Shown here in pieces: positions 14,016 through 25,649 of a DNA stretch of 64,000 nt. Location of the stretch: assembly GCF_008831285.2 (NCBI RefSeq), contig NC_045145.1, positions 21,202,802-21,266,801 of the forward strand, given 5' to 3'. The position numbers and the translations under genes were made by a program. The notes beneath the pieces are model-generated. The model was not told where the DNA came from and ran no database searches. It saw only the letters and a program-made list of their open reading frames with translations. The stretch comes from Nymphaea colorata (taxonomy: Eukaryota > Streptophyta > Magnoliopsida > Nymphaeales > Nymphaeaceae). Numbering within the stretch: position 1 is the stretch's first letter; the number at the start of each line of letters is the position of its first letter.

Positions 14016-15052
14016 GTAGCGTTTGATGGTCAGAAATATGTTTTTGGAAAGAAGTTTCCAGAAATTTATTTCTGGAACTGGTGGATGAGAAGTAAAATTC
14101 CATATTTCCAAAACCATCTTGTGTTTGTTAACTTGAAAATTATTTTTCTAGAAACAAATTTCATCGTAGAATCGATGGAAATGGTGCTTTAAAACCTTTG
14201 CAGAGGAGGGGGAGGAAGAAAGGAGGGAGGAGGAACAAGGGAAGGAGGGAGGAGGAAAGGAGGAGGAGGCGGAAGAAGGGAAGGAGGGAGGAGGAAGGAG
14301 GAAGGAGAAAGAGGGAGGAAGAAGGGAACGAGGGAGGAGGAAGAAGGGAGGATAAAGAGGGAGGAAGAAGGGAGGAGAAACAAGGGAGGCGGCAGAGGGC
14401 TCACCGGTTGCACCTCCAGAAACACCCCAAACCCTTGCAGAGACTGTTTCGCAACACCTGCAGCTTGCCGACCGGTGTCTTTCCTGGTGGTGGTAGCAGA
14501 GTTCCTTTTCTTTTTTAGGTCTCACCGCGACAGAGAGGAGCATCTGCCGGCTGTCTCCCTCACGTTGGTGACAGCTTCTTCCTTGCACCGTAAAACGAGC
14601 CACGCTGGTTCCAGAGGCAGCCGAGTGAGGAGGAAGACGGTTGACCACCCCCCCCCCCACCCACTCACCTCCTTCCCTTCTTTCTCCTCCTTCCTCCTTC
14701 CTCCTCCCTCCTTTCTTCCCTTCTTCCGCCTCCGCCTCTTTCCCTCCTCCCTCCTTCCCTTCTTCCTCATCCTTTCCTTCCCTTCCCTTCCCTTCCCTTC
14801 TTCCTCCTCCCTCCTTTCTTCCTCCTCCCTCCTTCCCTTGCGATGCACGACCGTGTCCTAACGGTCCAAAAAAACAAATTCTGGAAATATGTTTCCACCC
14901 CTCCCAGTATAAATATGTTTCTGGAAACATTTTTCCGGAATTGACCTGAATGGTTGAAAAAATAATTCCGCGTTTGTTACACTAGAAATATTTTGAAAAC
15001 TAGAAAAAATATTTCTGGTTCAACAGAGAAATTCTCGCCTGTCAAACACCCC
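14016..15052. mobile_element. Candidate foldback/TIR element with polypurine and polypyrimidine arms
   Basis: The left end reads GGTAGCGTTTGATGGTC. The right end, reverse-complemented, reads GGGGGTGTTTGACAGGC, an imperfect terminal inverted repeat. Inside, a GGA/GAA-rich arm (about 14197-14395) faces a complementary CCT/CTT-rich arm (about 14650-14840), separated by a GC-rich core of roughly 250 bases. Sub-terminal sequences also pair (AAATATGTTT and TTTCCAGAAA words on both sides). No transposase is encoded. I could not confirm target-site duplications. Confidence 0.5.
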
Positions 15053-17505
15053 CTAAATAAAGGGTTACTCTACCATCTGACCAAAGTTGTATTTCTAAAA
15101 GAGATCGTGGATGATAAAAACAAGAAAAAAAAACATACACCTTTTTTCTTCTTTTTTTCTCTCTTAACTATTTATCATGGTGGATCGGACGATGCTGTTT
15201 ATATGGCTGGGTAACTATAAAAAGTTAGCTTCACCATTCAAATTATATACCATTCATATATGGGCCTCAAACTCCCTCCACCAAGCAACTGGTCTAGTCT
15301 AATTTATATCTAGTGTTCCATAAACATGCCACCTCCCTCATGTGATCTATGGAGACTTCAATTGTCTTCGTTCAAACTATTGAAATTTATAAAATTAAAA
15401 AAGATCAATTAAACTGAATTTATTTATAAAGTTTTTAAGGATTAATGATTTTAGCTTTCCCAAATTAGAAAATCCAACCTAAAAAGTAGGGCTGTCCATA
15501 AGCCAAGTAGAGCTCAAGTTGGGTCAGCTCTAGCTTGAACTCGACTCGTTCTCAATTACCTTATTTAGTTGCTACTCCTTTATCTATTATTTTATTGTAA
15601 CTTCACATTCACTATGTGATCGAGCATAATCGAGTTTAAGCAAGTCGAGCTCTTACAGCTCAAGTACGAGCCAATTAATATTCGAGTGTATATTTGAACT
15701 TGAGCTCTTGAGTCGAGTTTTGGAGAGCAAGTTCAAATCGAGTTCAAGCTGGTTCGACTTGTCATACAACCCTTCTAAATATCAAAATTTCATTTGGCGA
15801 CTATAATTACATATATTATAGGTGACATAGTTGGGTGATAGATTTTACTTGTGTATGGTTTTGCATTTGAATTTAATCTGCGGCCAAAAAAAACCAACTC
15901 TAGGTGGACATTAAACTAGTCTGACAGAATTCAGTTTCAGAAATGTCCTAGTCCAAATCTGAACCATGTTCTACCTGATAGGGACGAGATTGGTAAAGCT
16001 TAAGTCAAAGCTTTTCCTACCTAAAAAGAAAGATGCTTTGTTCCTAAGATGAGTCACTTTTTCTTTTCCTTTTCTTATTTTAAAAGCTCTTGGGGCCAAT
16101 TTCGATTCTTTGAGCCAACAAATAGAAGGGAGAAAAGGAAGTACAACCACTCACTTCCAGCTTAGGTTCCATTGGAGAGATTAAAACTGCGGTCCATGCA
16201 GGATCTTGATCTGAGGCAGGAGGAAGTGAGCATATGCTTTCTTCTTTTCAGCTTCACTCTGGTGTCCAGACATCCCTGACCGATGCTTCACTTTGGAAAA
16301 TTTGACGTCATCACCTTTTCTAGCTTTGTTAGGTTAAGAACAATCAATAATTTTATGTTCTTTATGAGAGATTGCATTTAATGGACCGATTCTTGGCTAG
16401 AATCTTACATGTGGGAGTGACTTTCGCAGTTTTGCTAGTCTGCCGAAGAAGGGAACATTTCTGCCATTGCCCTTTAATTCTATGTAAAGCCAAATTGCTC
16501 AACTGTGGCCAAAGTGTTACTAAGTTCTCATGTATATATTCTTGGTAGTTTGATTGGTGGTAGCCGGTAGGCATGCTATGGTTCATCCATGTGAAGTGAG
16601 AGACCTTTAAGGACTTATAAGAAGGTTATTTAATTGATTAATTGACTTGGTGCCTAACTGTTCTCTTTTTTGTTTTTTTTTTTATTAGTAGAACCAAAAT
16701 TGCTACATGCGGGTTAGGGTATGTTTGCCAGGGTGTTAGGTTGGTGTCAAAGTCGGTTCAACACTCAAACATGAGGTGTAAGCTGGAGGATTCTAACCCA
16801 CTCCTCCATCCTTGACTGTAGCTAGGTTCAATCGAGCTCTAGACCGAGCCCAGTTCGTGTGCAGGCTCAGCCATCATCCGGTGAAGCCTTCATCTCCTAC
16901 CAGCGACTCCATCGGCGACACCGACTGTATCACTCGCCCGCGCCTTCAGCTGGGCGTTTTTTTGCAACAGGAGACGTCGGCACTCTGCTGGACTTCGGAC
17001 AGGTTCTTTTCCGTCACTTGAAAACTGCCGGCAGCAGACACCTTCTGACCTGATCCAGCACTGGATTTCTCACTCTCTGCAACTGAAATACCCGGGAATT
17101 GGTTTTCATTCCGTGGTCATTGTGCTGGAATTCCAAGTTAGTCTTGAGTGGGTACGTCTTCCTTAAGCTTCCTATTGGTTTGATTCAAGGAGAGTTCTTT
17201 TGTTTTTGGTTTAGCATTACACTTGAGTTGCTACGCTCTTGTAGTTTTCCGGTGGCCACTGGCCTAAGATCCGGCTGCAAGACTTTAGCATCTCCATTGC
17301 TCTATTTTTAGTGGTTGTTTTTCTGTATTTAGCCTAGTTTCTTTTAATTGTGTTGTTTGACCTCACATTAGTTAGCATTCCTTGTAGTAGGATTCTTCCT
17401 TGGGTTTGTCTTTCTTTAGGTTTGTCTTAGGCGCCTCAAGAGATCTTGGGTATAGAATCGGCTGTAGGAAAGCGTCTAGACCTATTCCGGAGCGAGGTCC
17501 TATTA
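15053..17505. other. Intergenic DNA with dispersed repeats
   Basis: 15480-15780 is another CTCGAG/GAGCTC-rich repeat. 16800-17460 is more GC-balanced than its surroundings and has short open frames on the plus strand, but no conserved domain that I recognise. It could be a retroelement leader or a gene fragment. Nothing else is supported. Confidence 0.4.
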
Positions 17506-18499
17506 GTTATGCACTTTATTCGGTAATTTTTCTGAAAAATGTGGTCCTTATTAGAAAATTACAAAAAAAGTGATTACTTTTCTAAGGTTTTAGCAAAATT
17601 TACAGCCGAGAAAAGGAGATTTGTGAAAAAAAGAAAACTTGATCTTATCAAAACATAAATGGAACATATAACCATTCCATGTGAACATTGTCCTACATGA
17701 AAATTTTTCAAAGATCTTAACAACCTCATTCACATCCGGTTGTCATACTATCGCTTGCTTTAGTTATATATATATATATATATATATAGCTATGGGATGG
17801 TTTGATGAGATTCACTAGATGAGATTGTGAGGTTAGTGCCACATTTCCATCACTGCATTCAACGAATATCTTTAGAAGAGAAAAATTGGAAAGTGAAGCT
17901 AGAACCAACTTACTGAAGCATTTCAGTAAGGTCTAATCAACAATTTATAAGCTAATTAGCTTCTTTAAGGATTTTAAATAAATTCAGATTTAGGTAATCT
18001 CGCCTGTGAACTTGTGATTTGTGATCCTTGAATTTGGCGAGCTCGGTAGTCGATCCTATAGTTAGGGGCAGATCTAGACATTTTTATTAAGATGATGAAC
18101 CATAGTTTTAAATTTTTCAAGGGGGCTGAAATTTAATTTTTCAAACTTCTTATATAGTTAAATACCTTTTTTACAATTACATGTTTTTTCTTTTTTTTCT
18201 TTTTAATCTGAAGGAAGGCCATGGTTCTATTGCACCCCGCTGGGCTCTGCCCTATGTTGAAAAACCAGCCAATAGCCATAGCATAGGACAAATTGAGTTC
18301 CTGGTGGAGTGAATCCGAGCGATCTGATGCTTGGTTAGGCTGGCACTTGGCAGGCCCGTGCAAGTTCGGTCCTTAGTTGGATTTCGGTAGACAGTATTCC
18401 TATTAACTATAAACAGTAGCATGCACGACACTCGAATAAAAAACATACTGACCAATGTCTTGAAACAATTTCAGACCATAGTTACAGAAAACAAGTTTT

Positions 18500-18800
18500 T
18501 CTCTTAAAATATAATAAATTAACTAGCGGTTTAAAACTAAAAAAAACAAGTTTTTTTTGAAAAAAAATGTTAAAAACAAACAAAACGTGTTTTTTTTTTT
18601 TCAGTTTTTTTAACGTCAAACAGTTTTTTTTTTATTTTTTTTATTTGTTGCAAATTTATTTATATGTGTTACTAGTTTCTCACTTATTTTATTTTTTCTC
18701 TATTTTTGGTTTTTAAAATTTTTAAAAAATTTACCATATTATTTTTAGTTTTTTAAACTCGCCGTTTTATACCCCAAAAAAACCTCACCATTTAAAACTT
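18500..18800. repeat. A/T-rich dispersed repeat, copy 1
   Basis: Runs of T with TTTTTGAAAA and GTTTTTTT words. An inverted relative lies at about 21920-22250. Both are within material present in block A but absent from block C, so they probably inserted after duplication, or were lost from C. Confidence 0.4.
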
Positions 18801-19830
18801 CATGATGCTATTTGTGACTATAGTTTGGACCAGAGGGAAGAGAGAAAGATAGCTTTTGCGTCTCACAAATTGCTGGTGCAGCCGCTAAACCATGATGACC
18901 CTGCCACTGTTCTTGGACGTGAAAGTTTTCGATCAAGCTCTGTAATTTCTTGTGGAGGAGGGAGACTCTGATGGGGAGGATTGGTGATGGGGATCTCATG
19001 GTGGGGCAAACGGAGATTTATACACAAGAAAAGAGAAGAAGAGGAGGAAGGCAAGAAGCATGTGCATTTCTTGATCACGCCAACGATCTGACTGAGAGTG
19101 GAATCTCTGGCCGTGGACGGCATCTCTGGTTATTTCTTTAGTTGAAGTTCCCATGGCCAAAGTAGGAAAGATGGGAAAAAGATGCACAAAAAAAGGAGAA
19201 GTCTCTTTCTTTCAGTTCTCACATTGCCAGCTCTTACTTCCCTGAACTAACAATCTCCACTAAAATTTGGGTTGAATTTGGAAACTTGACTCGATTGGAT
19301 CGATAATTGATTAGACTCATGCCCTTTTATAGGGGTTTCCGCTCGACTTGAACTTGTTCGAAAAAACTTGAAGCGATCTCAAGCTTAATTATATTTAAGC
19401 TATTTTTTATTTTCACAAAACTTCAATTACATAATTTCAATATCTAGCACTACTGGGAAAAACCTGTAAGCTAGACATGACTTGCATAAATCAAACTATT
19501 ATAATATAAACTGCTATAATTAATCTTGCCTACTTTCCGTGTTTCCTAAGCAATTGATAATGGCTTCATCGCTGAGAGCGTAAAGTATTCTTAAAGCAAT
19601 GTAGCTAACAAAAAGTATCACTCGCTCATTTGTCTCTCCTTTCATCATACAATTAAGTTTCGACAACATTCATTCTTGAAAATGGCCTTTAAACATTCGA
19701 TGTTGCAGTAATAAAGCCCAGCTAACTTAATTATTAAGAAACCAAAGGGCAGTAGTTGCACATTCCAATTTCTGTCAAATAATTTAATTTTGAGAACAAC
19801 ACATTTATTTGTATGCCCGCAAAAAAGCTT

Positions 19831-20174
19831 AAGGGGCGTTTGATGAGGCCAGAATTATGGAATTTCAGAATTAAAATATTCATTTTTGATGAAATTAGAA
19901 TTACACTAATTATCAGTAGAATTATGATTGCAGAATTTTAGAAATGTTTATGTCTCTTTAGAGAACACGTCATGAAGGTTTTAATTCGTCCATTTTGGCA
20001 TTTTAATTTGTGTTTCATCAAACACATCATTTTCAATTTGAAATGAAAATCCAAACTGTCAAATATAAAGGGGAACTAAACCTCCAATTTTAATTCTAAT
20101 TCCAGTTTAAGGCGAAATTTTGTTTCTACAATTTTAATTCTAAAATCGAAATTCGAGGCCGTCAAATGCCCCTT
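19831..20174. mobile_element. Small TIR element (MITE-like), block A copy
   Basis: The ends are AAGGGGCGTTTGATGAGGCC and GGCCGTCAAATGCCCCTT, which pair as an imperfect terminal inverted repeat. The interior is AT-rich with repeated GAATT/AATTC words and no coding capacity. Its equivalent in the other block is 46114-46448, so the insertion predates the segmental duplication. Confidence 0.65.
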
Positions 20175-20843
20175 TCAAGTGCAACTAAATCCTTTGTAAA
20201 CAAAACAAATAAACTTCGCTTGATAATCAAATAAAGAAAATGTGCTTTTTGAACTTAAACATGTGACCTAAAGGAGAAGCACTGTTTGGGCTATACTCAA
20301 GGATGTTAGCAATAGATTTTTTTTTTTTGGTGAGGGATAACTTCTTTGTTAAGGAAGGGATTCAGGCTATTGTGGGAGGGGTGTGTATCTCCCTACTAAC
20401 CTGGATTTAGGGATGTCGACAGATCTGATTCGAATCAGATATACTCATAATTGTATCCAGTTTTTTGAACATTCATATACTCGGATTCAAGTACAGATGA
20501 AGAAAAATGATATCTAATCTGAATCTATTTTCAGAATTTGAATCCAATTTTTATATTCATATCTTAATCCTAATCCAAATTTGAACCAGATCTGGCTAAT
20601 TTTCTAAATGCAAGAGCATTGGGTATAAGATATTTGTCTAGAACTAAATTTAATATGAATTTAAATCCGATCAGATATTTATGAATATCTGAATTCAAAT
20701 CCGAACCTCAGATGTTATTTTACAAATCTGAATCAGAATTGATTTTTCAATCAAATCTTATATATATATTCTTAGATTTTTTTAATTGCTTGGTCATATC
20801 ATATGACCAATTCAAATCAGATATATTACCATTCTCACCTAAA

Positions 20844-21125
20844 TTTGGCATCAGGCCGGCCCGGCCCAACCCGATTAAATTAAAAAATATATTTTAATAT
20901 AAACTATTATATAAATATAAATAATTATGATAAAATATTATAAATATATATATATATATATATATGTAAATTAATAAAAAAAATTTAAAACTAACTTATT
21001 AGGCCCGAATCAAGCTTATCGGGCCCACCTGGGCCGGCCCGATAACAAGTCAGGCCGGCCCAAGCCTTAGTTAGGCCAGGTACCGAATTATCGACGGTGG
21101 CCTGACCCAGTGCCCAGTCTTATTT
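20844..21125. repeat. GGCCGG-bounded dispersed element with TA-rich core, block A copy
   Basis: GC-rich ends built of GGCCGGCCC words flank an AT-rich middle with a (TA)n run at about 20946-20965. Relatives lie at 47135-47390, 24085-24330, 50120-50310, 34390-34666 and 35000-35233. Confidence 0.55.
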
Positions 21126-21919
21126 CCCACCATATTTTAAATGTCAGTTGACGCCTTTGTTGGAGAATTTTCAAGAACCCGGTGCTCTCGTGGGCAATTT
21201 TAATATTATGAGAGAAGAGTCGAACAAGACTGGCAGGCCGCGAGATTTGAACAGGTGCAAATTGTTCTTCGGCTTTCTATTGAGCTGCAATCCGCGACGG
21301 CATTAAAAGTTGTGCTATGTAAGATTTTTAATTTAAACAAACAAATGATCTCAATAGCACCAATCTCAAATCAAAAGTTATATAAAAAATCATGGATTTA
21401 AGATCAAACCGGAGGAGATCTAACCTTAAATTCATGAATTTGAGATCCCCGGTGCTCTCAAATTACTATAAATTTGAGAACTGAGAACAACAAAGGCAAC
21501 ACTTGTGCAGTTTCTTCCTTCTTTCTTTGAAGGCAAGCAACAAGAAACAAACGAAAGCGTGTGCATGGATGTTAAATTGCATGTGATCGTCATTTTCCAC
21601 AATGAATTTTTTCCATGGTTTCCAAATTAATACATGGTCAGGATCAAGAAGACTTTGTCTGTGCCCATCAAACACAATAAATTTCGTGAAATTGACCTTA
21701 TCTTATACATACACCTGAACGCTTGTGCCCATCAAACAAAATAAATTTCTTATGTAAGTTTCTTCCTTCTATTTGAAGGCAAGCAACAAGAAACAAACAA
21801 AAGCGTCTGCATGGATGTTAAATTGCATGTGATAGTCATTTTCCACATTGATGTTGCAACCACAAAGAAATTTTCCATAGTTACAAATAAAGTCTCAGGA
21901 GTTTTAAAGGGCAGTGTTT

Positions 21920-22250
21920 TTCTAGTGGCAAGCTTAAAAAAAATGAGAAAAATATAATAAATTTTAAAAAACTAAATATGGGGAAAAAATACAATAAGTG
22001 AAAAACTAATAACACAAACATCACAAAATAAGTAGATTTGTGACAAATAAAAAATATAAAACAAAAAAAAAACTATTTGGCATTAAAAAACTGAAAAAAA
22101 GTGAAAATAGTGAAAAAGGCGTTAAAAAAGCATTAAAACCGTCTTTTTTTCGGTTTTAATGTTTATTCTTCAAAAAACACGTTTTTTGAAGTTTTAAATG
22201 ATCATTTAATTTATGGCATTTTTTTTTTTAAAGAACGCGTTTTGTGTGCC
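21920..22250. repeat. A/T-rich dispersed repeat, copy 2 (inverted relative to copy 1)
   Basis: A-rich counterpart of 18500-18800, ending in CACGTTTTTTGAAG-type words. It sits between two partial copies of a GTGCCCATCAAACA-containing segment (21658-21740 and 22245-22370), suggesting insertion together with a local duplication. Confidence 0.4.
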
Positions 22251-23167
22251 CATCAAACAGAATAAATTTCTTGCGGCCAAGGAATTGACCTCATCTTATA
22301 GATACACCTGCACGCTTTTTCCAAGAGGACTTATCCAACGACACGATGTCCTTCTTATGACCATCAAACACGTAAGGAAGAAAACATCTTGAAGGGAAAA
22401 ATAAGGTGGAACAGTTGGAAGCAATTGACAGCAAACGGGCTAATTATTAAAAGAAAAATGGAGAACCATCGAGACTATCAATTTCCCCATTATTTATTAT
22501 AATTTATTGAAAAATTCCGTTGGACTTCTAAACTTGCAGCGCCTAACGGATTAACATCCTGAAACTTCAAATCCAAGCTTATACATGCAATCTTTATTCT
22601 AGCCTTGTACATGCAATCTTAATTTGAAACTCGTATTTAATTCTTGGATGAGATTATTTGAATATGTAAATAAGATTAACTTATAAGTGCTGGTGGAGTG
22701 GTTGAATATTGTATAGCCATTGATTTAAAATAACCTTTTGCCCCCTCTGAAATTTTAATAAATAAGTAATACACCCTCTAAGTTTCGATAAGATGCAGCA
22801 AGTTTTTGTAATTTGTACCTAACACAAGCTCATAAAAATGTTACAAGTCGCAAGTAGTTAATGTTTGAAGAAGCCATTTGTCAACATCAACATATTTAAG
22901 AACACATTGTTACTGTCTTATAAATCTACTGCCGTTCATAAAACAATGTTCTATTAATTTATTGGATCCATTTTTTTAGCAGGTTGACCGGACAATAACA
23001 GAATATTCCTATTTATAAGGCTAGGCATCGGGCTGTCTTGGGCCAGCCCAAGACTCCACAAAGTCATGTAAGGCCGGACGGAAGTCTTTGCTGACGGTCC
23101 AAACCCAACCTGCTTGAATATATAGATCAGCTGTCATTTTGCGAAATGCAAGTCACAGTTTATGGTT

Positions 23168-23209
<42 letters not shown>
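23168..23209. repeat. (TA)n microsatellite, block A
   Basis: About 21 TA units. The block C counterpart is at about 48990-49040, with a different length. Confidence 0.9.
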
Positions 23210-23210
<1 letters not shown>

Positions 23211-24531
23211 CAAGCCCCTAGTACCCAACTCGGGTTAGTTGGTCTACCAATTTTTTTAATCAGGCAGACCCGAGAGTCAAATAACCAACACACGCGCATT
23301 ACCCAGCTACCATCGAATACTCAGCCCATTGCCCACCCTTAATTATTTAATTAAAATTTCATTTCAGGCCCACTCAGTCAAATATGATAAATAAATTAAA
23401 AATTCAGGTATGACTAGTTAAATTTCCAACGGCTATACCCCTTTGAAGTTATGTATATCTTCTTTCTCCACGAGGAAATTCTTGAGGACCAAGCAAGTCA
23501 ATGGTCTTATAAAATTATCTTCAAATGGATTGGACGTGGAATTGACTCAGCATATATAACTTTTTTTCTAGTTTTGGTCATCAGGACTCAAGGGTAGCTG
23601 GGAACCACACATGTCAATTTAACTGTGTTTAATTATCTCAACGGTAAGATCTACAGTGATATAAGATCTTAAAAGTTAGGCTTTTAGATTTGAAATTAAT
23701 CCTTAATTTCTAAGTTCCAACAAAATTTTGCAATCTTTTGGTTGAAAGCAATGTTGTGAAGTGCATTGAAGCCAAGAGATGCGTTTAGCCTACGAGGGAA
23801 GATGAAGAACAATGTGGCGATATGATGTGCAAATATCATGTTTTGAAATATATAATATCTTTAAAAATATAAAAAAATGGTCAAGTAAAAATGATTTGAC
23901 CAACTAACTTATATGAAAAGCTACTTATGTGTATTCTTCTATAAATTGAAACTAACTATAGAATATGGTTCAAACTTGAAAAACCTAAAACAAAGGAAAA
24001 AGCAAAGTTTGTCAAAAGTGCAATAGTATTTTGTGAAAATTTAAATTTTAAGGCTTCAAAGTTAGTTTTTTTTTTTTTTTTTTGACCTGGTTGGCCCGAT
24101 AATTTATCGGGCCGATCCAAGTGAGCCCGATAATTGGTATTTTAAAATGTTTTATTAATATACATATATATATATTTGTATAATATTTTATTATAATTAA
24201 TTATATTTATATTTTATTTTATATTAACAAAATATTTCTAAATTTAATGGGGCGGAGCTGGAGTTTTCATAGTCGGGTCGGTTCGGGCCCAATTTTTGAA
24301 TGTCGGTCCGGCCCATGCCCAGGCAGCTTGGTAGTGCGCGGGTCCTCGTATTGCTTGCTCTCTCTCTAAGTTTGATTTCTTAAATTTATGGTGCAATTAC
24401 TTCGAAAGCATCGGTGACTTTAATCTGGTCTAAAGCATCGGTGACTTTAATCTGGTCTGACATCCTTTTACCGTCGGAAATTTCTCTCCCTTCTTCTTCC
24501 TTCATTCCTTCCTTCGCAATCTTTTATGTTC

Positions 24532-24539
24532 TATAAACA
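24532..24539 (+). promoter_or_regulatory. Probable TATA element of Nudix-A
   Basis: TATAAACA follows a CT-rich stretch (CTTCTTCCTTCATTCCTTCC) that is conserved at 31684-31709 and 50430-50456. The first coding ATG is about 1.1 kb downstream, so a 5' leader exon and leader intron are expected. Leader-like transcribed sequence probably runs from about 24565 to a possible donor at 24985 (CTCAG then gtggca). Confidence 0.45.
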
Positions 24540-25649
24540 TCAGGCATGAGCAGCTTCGAATTTGTATCTGAAGTTGAAGAATTTCAAAGGTGGTCTTCTA
24601 AGTTTCAACTTTTATGCGTTGGACGTCGATCTTTTCCTGCTCCGGCAACTCGTTAACTCAAGCTTTTCGTTGGTTGATCATTGCCTGCTCTCTGGCGCTT
24701 TTAGGTTTCTCTCCTTCTATCTGTTTCTCTATAATTTCTTTATAACTTTTGACGCTGCCATACGTACCTTCATCTCCTTCACCCGCTCCGTTGCGCTTGA
24801 CGTGCCTCCTCCTCCTGTTTTCCTCATGCTTTTCTTTCAGATCGCCGCATCCTTCCCACCGTTCCTTGTTTGGAATCTGGAAAGAACGCCTCTGATCTTA
24901 AAGGCAATATGTCATTTGCTCGTCCATCTATTAATCTCATCCAAATATCTTCGACGAGCCTCGTCTTTTTGTCGCTAATGCTCAGGTGGCAATTGTTTTT
25001 TTTTTTTATTCACGATAGATGTTTACACACACACATACACAGCCAGGTGTCATACAAATAGTTCGTAAGTTTCGAAAATAGCTAGGCAAAATATATCTGG
25101 AGAGATCAACTAGCTAACATATATAGCAGTTACTAACCATGGTTCACACCGATACACTTCTAAAGAGGTACAACATGCCTACGTTGAGTAAAGACAGATA
25201 CTTACAGAGAGAGAGAGAAAAAGAGAGATTACTTTTTCTTTTTTGTTAATAATACATTAGTGGAATGACATTATTTCTTAATAAGTATGTTTTTTGAACA
25301 TAATCATCAAATTATGTTTTTTAACATAATCATCAAATTACATACGATTATTTCATCAAAAAGGGTTTTAGATATGGTTATGAGACGTTAATATCATAAC
25401 AATGTATCTTCAGATTATATTCGAGTTATTACGATGCTTTGTCAGCTTAATCAACACTAATGAATTATTATTTGGAAAAATCATTAAATGCGTGCAAGTG
25501 TGGACAAATTTTCATTTACATGAAAATTGAAAAGGTGCCATATTGTTTTGGATATAGAAATTCAATTTGGTTATCTTTTTTGTTCTTTTTTTTGTTATCA
25601 TAATCTAGCAAGCGATCCAAGGTCCTTTGAGGTCATATACGGTGGTAGG

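Noticed and set aside
14148-14949. Several long frames on both strands rich in Gly/Glu/Arg or Pro/Ser
   Set aside because: They arise from polypurine and polypyrimidine arms, overlap in several frames at once and match no family.
24546-24978. Conserved ATG (MSSFEFVSEVEEFQRW) upstream of the Nudix genes as a start or upstream ORF
   Set aside because: The frame breaks differently in copies A, C and the orphan, and the ATG lies only about 15 bases after the TATA word, so it is probably upstream of the transcript start.
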